A stretch of 64,000 bases of DNA. It comes from a virus. A program made the translations under genes and the position numbers. Numbering within the stretch: the first letter of the stretch is position 1; each line of letters opens with the position of its first letter. Below are positions 8,206 through 15,108 of the stretch, piece after piece. The stretch covers positions 1 to 64,000 of the IMG/VR virus record IMGVR_UViG_3300028045_000013; one strand, given 5' to 3'. The notes beneath the pieces were generated by a model, which saw nothing but the letters and a program-made list of their open reading frames with translations, was not told the origin of the DNA and made no database searches.

Positions 8206-9495
8206 ATGCCTACACCGGGATTACAAGAAATTAAAGAGGACATGCAAGCTCATTTCACAAAGATGCGTGTTGCTGTAGAGGATATGAAAGCCCATGCGGA
8301 TCGTATGGAAGCAGTAGAAAAGAAAACAAATCACATCCCTACTGACTTCAAAGAAACATGGGATAAGATCAATACTGCGGTAGATAGCTTTGATGAAAAG
8401 CACACTGCCATGATCACTGAGCATAAGAAACTTACTGATGAGTATGATTCTATTGAAGTGAAGCTTGCAGAACTGGAACGTAACAACGGTCTTTCTACAA
8501 AAGAGAAAGTAGAAGCACTAGGTGCTAAACATATGGAACAGTATGAAGAATTCCTTCGTATGTCTCCTGATGACTTTGATACTAAGCGTAAACAGGCACT
8601 GCGGGATATTCAGAAAAAAGCTATGTATGTAGGATCTGATCCTGATGGTGGTTTCTTTGTACCACGTCCAATGTCTAATCTTATTGTTTCTGCAAAACGA
8701 GATGCTACACCTTTCAGACAAGAAGCAGCAGTAACTTCAGTATCAGGTGACACCTTCCGTTATATGATGGATATAGGGGAAATGACAGCTGTATGGGTTA
8801 AGGAACGTCAAGCACGTTCTAATAGTGCTACTCCTAAGATGGAAGAAGCAGAAATCAAAGTACACGAAATGTATTGTGCTCCTGCACTTACACAACAGTT
8901 ACTAGAAGATGCTGCTTTTCCAGTAGAGTCTTGGTTGGGTGGTAAAGTAGGGGAAGCTTTTGGTAATCTAGAAGCTTATGCATTCCTATTAGGTTCAGGT
9001 GTAGGACAGCCGCGTGGTATTCTTACCTATGATTCAGGAACTACATGGGACACGATTGAGCAGATTTCTACTGGAACTGCTAGTGTAGTAAAAGGCGACG
9101 ATCTGATGAATATTCAGAATCGTATTAAAGAAGCTTATGGAGCAAATGCAAAATGGTACATGAACCGTTTGACTTTACTTCCTATTCGTCAGCTTAAATC
9201 TGATAACACTCAGTATCTATGGCAGCCCGGATTGAAAGCAGGAGAACCAAATACACTTCTAGGTGATCCGATTGTTAAGATGTCCTATATGCCTACTGTT
9301 GTTGATAGTGGACTTCCCATTATGTATGGTGACTTGAAGAAAGCTTACCAGATTGTAGATCGTAGTGTAATTCGTGTTTTGCGTGATCCGTTCACACAGA
9401 ATCCTTACATTGTATTTAAAACGTCTTCTCGTGTAGGCGGTGATGTTGTTAATTTTGAAGCAATGAAACTTCTTAAAATTACAGCAGCAGCATAA
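8206..9495 (+). CDS. Major capsid protein (HK97 fold)
   Basis: The protein has 429 residues. Residues 1-130 form a charged coiled-coil delta domain that the protease is expected to remove. The mature part starts near 'KKAMYVGSDPDGGFFVPRPM' (about residues 138-157), the usual entry to the HK97 N-arm. 'GSGVGQPRGIL' and 'PIVKMSYMP' further along are typical coat-protein segments. Codon choice differs from its neighbours: many Arg codons are CGT instead of AGA, as expected for a very highly expressed gene. The cleavage site itself cannot be fixed from sequence. Confidence 0.93.
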   Translation: MPTPGLQEIKEDMQAHFTKMRVAVEDMKAHADRMEAVEKKTNHIPTDFKETWDKINTAVDSFDEKHTAMITEHKKLTDEYDSIEVKLAELERNNGLSTKEKVEALGAKHMEQYEEFLRMSPDDFDTKRKQALRDIQKKAMYVGSDPDGGFFVPRPMSNLIVSAKRDATPFRQEAAVTSVSGDTFRYMMDIGEMTAVWVKERQARSNSATPKMEEAEIKVHEMYCAPALTQQLLEDAAFPVESWLGGKVGEAFGNLEAYAFLLGSGVGQPRGILTYDSGTTWDTIEQISTGTASVVKGDDLMNIQNRIKEAYGANAKWYMNRLTLLPIRQLKSDNTQYLWQPGLKAGEPNTLLGDPIVKMSYMPTVVDSGLPIMYGDLKKAYQIVDRSVIRVLRDPFTQNPYIVFKTSSRVGGDVVNFEAMKLLKITAAA

Positions 9496-9525
9496 TTTTA
9501 ACTTTCTAAATTAGGAGAAAATAGA

Positions 9526-9948
9526 ATGCGTGATAATAGACATATGGCAATACCTGTACTTGGGGGCTATGTCGCCGCTGGTTCTACAGGTAGTACTGAT
9601 GGTGTTGAAGTAGATGCACAGGGAGATAAGGCTGTTTCCTTTACGTTGAATGTTACTGAAGCTACAGGAGTAACTTCCTGCGTGATGACTCTAGAAGACA
9701 GTGATACAAGTGGTTCTGGTTTTGCAGCATGTACTTTCGATGATGTTGTAGGTGCTACAGATGATGGATCTACTATAGGTAGTATCTCTACTGGAACAGC
9801 AGTAGGTTCAGGCACACTTGGTTATTCTGGAAACAAACGATATGTAAGAGCTACAGTAGATTATGTAGCAACAGATATTGACTTGAATGTAATTAATGTA
9901 ACGACTCCTTCGAAGTCAGCTTCATTGATTGCTATTCCGGGAGCGTAA
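9526..9948 (+). CDS. Probable head decoration or minor head protein
   Basis: The protein has 140 residues and is Gly/Ser/Thr/Val-rich with almost continuous beta-strand character ('AVSFTLNVTEATGVTSCVMT', 'GYSGNKRYVRATVDY'). It lies between the coat gene and the connector genes, where decoration proteins are often encoded, but no family was recognised with certainty. TAGGAG precedes the start. Its stop is followed by a strong hairpin (9958-10000), so it may share the coat gene's high transcript level. Confidence 0.6.
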   Translation: MRDNRHMAIPVLGGYVAAGSTGSTDGVEVDAQGDKAVSFTLNVTEATGVTSCVMTLEDSDTSGSGFAACTFDDVVGATDDGSTIGSISTGTAVGSGTLGYSGNKRYVRATVDYVATDIDLNVINVTTPSKSASLIAIPGA

Positions 9949-9957
9949 GGACTTAGT

Positions 9958-10000
9958 ATAGAATAGGAGTGGGATTTAAACCCTCGCACTCCTATTCTAT
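9958..10000 (+). terminator. Perfect 14-bp hairpin after the coat-protein genes
   Basis: ATAGAATAGGAGTG (9958-9971) pairs perfectly with CACTCCTATTCTAT (9987-10000) across a 15-base loop. No T-run follows, and a binding site plus start codon come only 16 bases later. It is more likely a partial terminator, an RNA-processing or mRNA-stabilising element than a full stop, because connector genes downstream still need transcription. It may set the coat-to-connector ratio. Confidence 0.65.
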
Positions 10001-10015
10001 TATAGGAGATAAAAA

Positions 10016-10354
10016 ATGCCAGAAGAAGTAAATGTAAAAATATTACAAATGTTCGGTATCGCCCACGATAATATAGGAATAGACAAGACTACATATATTA
10101 CAGGTCAGCAGACTATTATGGAAAAAGGATTTGCTGAACGACAAGAACGTGTAGGACGTGTTCAAATATTAGAGGCTGTAGAGAACATACCTGTAGAAGT
10201 AGAAGAAAAAGCACAGTTGACTTTCAAACAACTGATGAAAATGAATATCAGTGAGTTGATTGACTTTGTAGAAGAAGCTACTGATGAAGATGTAGATCCA
10301 AAAACTTCTAAAAAAGATTTAGCCAACCGTGTGTTGGAATTGCACAACAAGTAG
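10016..10354 (+). CDS. Hypothetical head-region protein with a HeH/SAP-like C-terminus
   Basis: The protein has 112 residues. The first 65 are not recognised. The last 45 ('FKQLMKMNISELIDF...TSKKDLANRVLEL') resemble a small helix-extended-loop-helix module of the HeH/LEM/SAP type, often found in phage head-region proteins and Rho N-termini. Similar modules occur in the ssDNA-binding protein and both acidic proteins of this genome. The position, after the coat genes and before the connectors, suggests a minor head or head-completion role. Confidence 0.65.
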   Translation: MPEEVNVKILQMFGIAHDNIGIDKTTYITGQQTIMEKGFAERQERVGRVQILEAVENIPVEVEEKAQLTFKQLMKMNISELIDFVEEATDEDVDPKTSKKDLANRVLELHNK

Positions 10355-10372
10355 TAATAAGGAAAGGTTTCT

Positions 10373-10984
10373 ATGAAAATAGTACCACATTATGATGTTC
10401 CTGTTCCTGCTAGTGCAAATGTAATACTAACTGTAGCAGAAGTAAAAGAATACTGTTATGCAGATGCGGTAGGGACTGAAGATGATAGTTTATTTGAATC
10501 TTTAGAACTAGGAGCACGAAATTTATGTGAGGAGTTTCTAGGAAGACCTTTACTAACCAGCACAGCAGTATTCTGGTATAACTATGCGAAAGTAGTAGAA
10601 CTAAACCAATGCAGTAAAAGAGTGTTAGAACTTCCATTAGGAAAGCTACAATCTATAGGAGCTATTAATACATATAAGATTGATACTACAGAAGTTGTAG
10701 TGGATACAGACAATTATGAAACGTCTGTTACATCTAATCAGTTTGCTTCTGTATACTTTTCAGAGGACATACTAGTTAACAACGATGATCCAAGAGTACT
10801 AGATACTATGAAGATCACAGTAACAGCAGGTTTTGGAGATACCACTACTTCTGTTCCTGATACTATAAAAATAGGTATGAAAGCTTTATGTGCTTATTGG
10901 TATGAATATAGAGAGAATCAAGAATCTATACCTTCTAATGTAAAAGCATTATGGTCCCCTTATGTAATAAAGAGGTTTAAGTAA
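10373..10984 (+). CDS. Head-tail connector (gp6-like adaptor)
   Basis: The protein has 203 residues. 'LTVAEVKEYCYAD' with 'DDSLFESLELGARNLCEEFLGRPL' is the helical core of the Phage_connect_1/gp6-like family, which forms the ring under the portal. The C-terminal 'IKIGMKALCAYWYEYRE' helix is also family-typical. The gene is somewhat longer than average because of a ~60-residue beta insertion. It overlaps the next gene by one base. Confidence 0.85.
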   Translation: MKIVPHYDVPVPASANVILTVAEVKEYCYADAVGTEDDSLFESLELGARNLCEEFLGRPLLTSTAVFWYNYAKVVELNQCSKRVLELPLGKLQSIGAINTYKIDTTEVVVDTDNYETSVTSNQFASVYFSEDILVNNDDPRVLDTMKITVTAGFGDTTTSVPDTIKIGMKALCAYWYEYRENQESIPSNVKALWSPYVIKRFK

Positions 10985-11388
10985 TGGCTACTCGTAGAAC
11001 AACTATAGGACAGATGAGGGATGTAGTTGAATTCTTAAGTAGAGACACAGCTATATCTGGTGATTATTCTGGAGAGGACACATATACTATAGAACTCTCC
11101 ACTAGAGGACGTGTCAGGAGTATGGAAGGAAGTCAGTCTAGGAATGGGATAGGGATGTATGATCTAGAAAGAACTAACACCCTTACTGTAAGAAGGAATA
11201 CTAGGACTGAAGCTATTGATACTGAAAATTTTGTAAGGTGGCAGGATAAGGTATATGCAATTAAGAATGCAGAACCTATAGGAGTTACGTCGGATGATCC
11301 TAAGAAAAGATTCTTAAGGATGGAACTTACATTCTATGTAGATAGTGTAACAACCACATTTCGTGATCCTAGTCCTGAAGCATCGTAA
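10984..11388 (+). CDS. Head-tail joining (head closure) protein
   Basis: The protein has 134 residues. 'GQMRDVVEFLSRD', 'RGRVRSMEGSQSRNGIGMYDLERTN' (family span) and 'RWQDKVYAIKNAEPI' match the Phage_H_T_join (SPP1 gp16/HK97 gp9-like) family, a beta-barrel that closes the connector after packaging. The gene order connector, closure, gp10-like, tail terminator is standard. Spacing to both neighbours is short or overlapping, indicating one operon. Confidence 0.85.
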   Translation: MATRRTTIGQMRDVVEFLSRDTAISGDYSGEDTYTIELSTRGRVRSMEGSQSRNGIGMYDLERTNTLTVRRNTRTEAIDTENFVRWQDKVYAIKNAEPIGVTSDDPKKRFLRMELTFYVDSVTTTFRDPSPEAS

Positions 11389-11397
11389 GGAGTAGGT

Positions 11398-11853
11398 ATG
11401 TTAACAGTCAATATATCATTAGATAAAAAACAAGTAGGACTTTTGACAAAACGCCTACATCTATTTCAAAGACGCTACATACCTAATATTATTAAGCAGA
11501 CAGGAAAGGATATAGAGAAAGGAGCCAAAAGATCTATAAGAACTGGGGGACGTTCCGGGATTCATTGGCATAACTTGCGTTATAGATCTTCTGGAGATGG
11601 GGAAGTTCCAAGATCACAATCAGGAGCATTAGCACGTTCTATAAAGTCTAGATTTACCAAAAGTAAAAAACATGGTATAAATATGACTGTAGGAACTCCA
11701 CTACCTTATGGAGAGTTTCTAGAGAAGGGAACTAAGGACAGAAGAGGGGGTAGAGGAAGGATAACACCTAGACCTTGGTTAAAACCACAACTAGATAAAC
11801 ACGTCCCTCTAATGGCTAAAAGAATAGAACAATCATTACGGGAGAATTTATAA
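11398..11853 (+). CDS. HK97 gp10-like tail/neck protein
   Basis: The protein has 151 residues. It has a basic N-terminal helix, 'KDIEKGAKRSIRTGGRSGIHW', 'GEVPRSQSGALARSI', 'GTPLPYGEFLEKGTKDRRGG' (consecutive parts of the family pattern) and a final 'PRPWLKPQLDKH'. This is the HK97-gp10_like family, found between head closure and tail terminator genes and thought to act at the head-tail junction. It overlaps the next start by one base (TAATG). Confidence 0.85.
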   Translation: MLTVNISLDKKQVGLLTKRLHLFQRRYIPNIIKQTGKDIEKGAKRSIRTGGRSGIHWHNLRYRSSGDGEVPRSQSGALARSIKSRFTKSKKHGINMTVGTPLPYGEFLEKGTKDRRGGRGRITPRPWLKPQLDKHVPLMAKRIEQSLRENL

Positions 11854-12545
11854 TGGTTAGATTCACGAAGCCCAGTGATGTTATAGAACGCTTAAGGACA
11901 ACAATAGCATTAGTGGAAGCAGCAGTTGGAATTCCTCCTGAAGGCAGTTTCCAAACAAGAGTATTAGGAACAGGAAGAATAGAAGAAATAACAGAGTCTG
12001 AATTACAGAGACTTCCAAGACCATGTTTACTAGTTAGTTTAATGGATACGTCTACAGAAACAACTAATACCTATCCTGTACATCAACATATTTTACATGG
12101 ATTTGATATAGGACTTGTATTAGACACTAAGGATGCTAGACAACAGTATGCAGAAGAGAAGGTTCCTTATTTTAAGGAGATGCTAGTATATGCTTTAAAT
12201 GGGTGGCTTCCTAGAGATTACCAAACTGATACAGGATTATCCCCTTTTAGATTTCTAGGAGATATAGGGTTATTTTCTGACAAGTCCAGTTATGTACGTT
12301 TATTCTCTTTTGTACAGGATGCTCAATTCTCAGCATTACAGGATGGATTAGGAAGTACAGAAACAGAATTGAATCTAGCAAACTTTGAATCTTTCTATGC
12401 AGATATGATTTATACTACATCTCAAACAGTCCCTAGTGTATGGGATGATACAGAAGTTTGGGATGATGCTGATGACTGGGAAGATGAAGTTACTAGTGAA
12501 GTAGAACAGACAGTACAAATGCAAGCATTAGATTTACACGATTAA
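11853..12545 (+). CDS. Probable tail terminator (gp37-like) with WDD-rich tail
   Basis: The protein has 230 residues. Position after the gp10-like gene and before the sheath, and the pattern 'LPRPCLLVSLMDTS...HGFDIGLVLDT', suggest the gp37-like/tail-completion family that caps the tail tube. The last ~35 residues carry a repeated 'VWDD/VWDDADDWED' acidic-aromatic motif. A similar 'IWDDNFIWDDRLIW' run opens the gp48-like protein at 21611. The family call is from context and partial pattern, so moderate. Confidence 0.65.
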   Translation: MVRFTKPSDVIERLRTTIALVEAAVGIPPEGSFQTRVLGTGRIEEITESELQRLPRPCLLVSLMDTSTETTNTYPVHQHILHGFDIGLVLDTKDARQQYAEEKVPYFKEMLVYALNGWLPRDYQTDTGLSPFRFLGDIGLFSDKSSYVRLFSFVQDAQFSALQDGLGSTETELNLANFESFYADMIYTTSQTVPSVWDDTEVWDDADDWEDEVTSEVEQTVQMQALDLHD

Positions 12546-12565
12546 AACACACAAGGAGAACGCAA

Positions 12566-14149
12566 ATGAGTGATATAGGAATTGGATCAGGAGTACTCAC
12601 GCCGGGATCTTACTTTGAGATTGATAAGTCTAGAGCAACAGACCCTTTTGCTGTAGATACTTTTAAGGTATGTATACTAGGGGAACATCAAACAGGAGCT
12701 GGCGGAACTACTCCTGAAACAGATATCCTTTTTCAAAGAGTAGCCTCTGTAGATGACGCTTTTCTAAAGTATGGCAATTCTCCTTCGTTTGAAATGTGCC
12801 GTTCTTTCTTTAGGAATTATAAAGTAGGAGTAAATGCAGAACTTTACTGTATCTCTAAACCTACAGATGTATCAGGCGGAGTAATTAAAGGAATCTCTCC
12901 CAAACTACAACTTACTATTCCTAGTGACATGGTAGCTGGTACATTGAATGTAATCTCCAATGGAGAGGCTTACACAGTTTCTGTAGGAGCTAATGATCTT
13001 AATGATGATATTATTAATAGGATTGTTAGTGCAGTTAATGTACAGAGTTCGCTAGAACCTACAGCTTCAGGTTCAGCACTAAGTCTAGTAGTAAACTGGA
13101 GTACTATAGAGAATGTATCAGAGGATCTAGCTTCAGAGCTTGATGCTGATAACCAACAGGTAATGGTAGTAGTAGAAAGTTATGACAAAGGACCATTGAT
13201 TGCAGCGGAAACAGCTGTAGGTGGTGGTTCTTATGGAACAGCTGCAAAACGCCAGCAAATCTACCTAGAAGCTCCAGATTCTTCTACACCTACTGCAATT
13301 GACCTTGCAGACCATATCGCTGTTATTCCAGATGAAGTAATTAGTATTTTTATTAATCCTTATGCTTCTACAGGAGACCTAACAAATTACAACCTTCTTA
13401 AAACAGAACTAGAAACTAGGTTTACTGCTACTGAACAACTAGAAGGAGTTCAGTTTGTTTCTGAGGATGGAACTACAGCTAATATCGACACTGCCCTTGA
13501 TGGTTTCAATGAATTCCAAACGGTGATGTTAGATGCAGGTTATAATAGAGCTACACCACGTTACTTGCAGATTGCAGCATTAGCAGGAGTAGTAGCTAGT
13601 ACTGTTTATGCAGATCCTGTTATTCCTATGATGAATAAAACACTTAAGAGTGTCATTGCGGAACCAGAACAATATAAACGTAAACAATTCCCTGATAGAA
13701 ATGATATCCTAAAAGCAGGTGGAGCAGCAACGAAAGTTAACCGTAATACTGGTACTGTACAAACAGAAAGTATAGTGACTACATATACTACAAATTCACA
13801 AGGATTACCAGATCAGAGTTATAGGTATTTGAATACTGTTTTGACAGCGTCTTATTTACGACAATCCGCCCTACGTTTCATTAGAGTTAATTATGATAAC
13901 TACAAACTAGGAGATGATCCTTATGAAGGTAAGGAAGGACAGAGAATTGTAACGCCATTGATAATGAGGGCTTCTTTGCTAGCATGGTACAAAGAGTTAC
14001 AGGATCTAGCCATTGTAGAGAATTATGCTGAGTTTGAAACTTCTCTTGTAGTAGTACGTAACGGACAAGAACGTTTAGATGCAATAATTAATCCTGATCT
14101 AGTGAATCAGTTCCGTCTATTAGGTGGACGTATCTCGTTCCTACTTTAA
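12566..14149 (+). CDS. Contractile tail sheath protein (Mu gpL-like)
   Basis: The protein has 527 residues. The N-terminus ('GSGVLTPGSYFEIDKSRA', 'FKVCILGEHQTGAG', 'RVASVDDAFLKYGNSPSF') has the layout of Mu gpL/FluMu sheath proteins. The C-terminal half contains the conserved domain that wraps the tube. It shows that the tail is contractile (myovirus morphology). The tube gene follows directly, as in Mu. The leader AAGGAGAACGCAA is strong, as expected for a high-copy structural protein. Confidence 0.9.
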   Translation: MSDIGIGSGVLTPGSYFEIDKSRATDPFAVDTFKVCILGEHQTGAGGTTPETDILFQRVASVDDAFLKYGNSPSFEMCRSFFRNYKVGVNAELYCISKPTDVSGGVIKGISPKLQLTIPSDMVAGTLNVISNGEAYTVSVGANDLNDDIINRIVSAVNVQSSLEPTASGSALSLVVNWSTIENVSEDLASELDADNQQVMVVVESYDKGPLIAAETAVGGGSYGTAAKRQQIYLEAPDSSTPTAIDLADHIAVIPDEVISIFINPYASTGDLTNYNLLKTELETRFTATEQLEGVQFVSEDGTTANIDTALDGFNEFQTVMLDAGYNRATPRYLQIAALAGVVASTVYADPVIPMMNKTLKSVIAEPEQYKRKQFPDRNDILKAGGAATKVNRNTGTVQTESIVTTYTTNSQGLPDQSYRYLNTVLTASYLRQSALRFIRVNYDNYKLGDDPYEGKEGQRIVTPLIMRASLLAWYKELQDLAIVENYAEFETSLVVVRNGQERLDAIINPDLVNQFRLLGGRISFLL

Positions 14150-14179
14150 TTCATATAACAATATAATAGGAGAATACCA

Positions 14180-14536
14180 ATGGCTGATAGAGCTGGAGTA
14201 AGAGGGATCAGAATAGCAGGGCTTGACTATGATGTTAAAGCCTTAGCCGCTATTAGAGTTTCTAATAAAATGCGGGAACCTATTCTAGGAGTAGATGCAT
14301 ATCATGGGACAGCACTTAAACCGGCTGTCCCCGGAGCAGATGTAACCATTACAGATTCTAGTGGAATTAGTATACAAACATTACAAGATGTAGTAGGACA
14401 GGAAGTACAAATAAGTTTAGCTAATGGCAAGATTTATACATTAGTGGATGCTACAGCTACAGACCAAATTCCTTTAAATCCTGAGAATGGAGAAATAGTA
14501 ATTGTGTTTGCAGCTTCTTCCTGTTTGCAGTCATAA
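14180..14536 (+). CDS. Tail tube protein (Mu gpM-like)
   Basis: The protein has 118 residues, the usual size. 'VRGIRIAGLDYDVKALA', 'ILGVDAYHGT' and 'VTITDSSGISIQTLQDV' fit the Mu-type tail tube family (Phage_tube), which forms the inner tube inside the sheath. It sits directly after the sheath gene and before the frameshifted chaperone genes. A TAGGAGAATACCA leader precedes the start. Confidence 0.88.
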   Translation: MADRAGVRGIRIAGLDYDVKALAAIRVSNKMREPILGVDAYHGTALKPAVPGADVTITDSSGISIQTLQDVVGQEVQISLANGKIYTLVDATATDQIPLNPENGEIVIVFAASSCLQS

Positions 14537-14565
14537 GAAGAAGTAACTAAAAAGGACAAAAGGAA

Positions 14566-14826
14566 ATGAGCACAAATTCAATAGTATATACATTACAGAT
14601 TCCCATTGATATGGGGGATAAAGAAGATATAACAGAACTGGTACTTACTAAACCAACACTAGAACGTTTAGAAAAGATTAAATCTACTACATCTTTTGGT
14701 CGTGTGGCTGAAATCTTGGAAGCTTGTTGTTTAGATACAAATAAGTTTGCGTTGAAGAGATTACAGTATGACGATGTAAAAGAATTAGGGGATACGGTAC
14801 TTCCTGATTTTTTGGGATTCGAGTAG
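14566..14826 (+). CDS. Tail assembly chaperone, short form (gp41-like)
   Basis: The protein has 86 residues. 'ITELVLTKPTLERLEKI' near the N-terminus matches the Mu/FluMu gp41 tail assembly chaperone family. The frame ends in TAG at 14824, just after a slippery heptamer at 14808-14814. A fraction of ribosomes should shift by -1 and continue into the frame that ends at 15104. The chaperones hold the tape measure protein during tube assembly. It sits between tube and tape measure genes, the conserved position. Confidence 0.85.
   Translation: MSTNSIVYTLQIPIDMGDKEDITELVLTKPTLERLEKIKSTTSFGRVAEILEACCLDTNKFALKRLQYDDVKELGDTVLPDFLGFE
14808..14814 (+). promoter_or_regulatory. Programmed -1 frameshift site (T TTT TTG)
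   Basis: In the gp41-like frame the codons read GAT TTT TTG, so 14808-14814 is a perfect X XXY YYZ heptamer, T TTT TTG. Slipping back one base leads straight into the downstream open frame, which has no stop before 15104. A 7-bp hairpin (14863-14869 with 14876-14882) lies about 50 bases downstream, probably too far to be the stimulator. Confidence 0.85.
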
Positions 14827-15104
14827 CAGCTTCATCTACACAAAGCTTATGGACTTTATTCTTACTACACAGAACTGTAGTAGGAGTAGAGTCCTTTATG
14901 TATATAGTAGATAAGTTAGCTGCTTACACCAGTCATTATAAGAAGGAGATGGATAATAGAGCAGCTTGGATAGCTCATAATTTCTCCTTTGGTTCTACAG
15001 AGATAATGAGAATGGATGAAGTCCAGTTATCCTACTGGATGGACCGTAGTCAGTATATCAATAAAGAGATAGAACGCGATAGAGCACTTAGAGGTAGAGG
15101 CTAG
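14814..15104 (+). CDS. C-terminal part of the frameshifted tail assembly chaperone (gp42-like)
   Basis: This is the -1 frame read after slippage; the fusion with the first 83 residues of the gp41-like protein would be about 179 residues. The added part starts GIRVAASSTQSLWTLFLLHR and includes 'DNRAAWIAHNFSFGSTEIM' and 'MDEVQLSYWMDRSQ', as expected for gp42-type extensions. An internal ATG at 14898 with GGAG upstream could also give a separate 68-residue protein, but the phage tail norm is the fusion. It ends 4 bases before the tape measure gene. Confidence 0.8.
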   Translation, partial: GIRVAASSTQSLWTLFLLHRTVVGVESFMYIVDKLAAYTSHYKKEMDNRAAWIAHNFSFGSTEIMRMDEVQLSYWMDRSQYINKEIERDRALRGRG

Positions 15105-15108
15105 TAAT

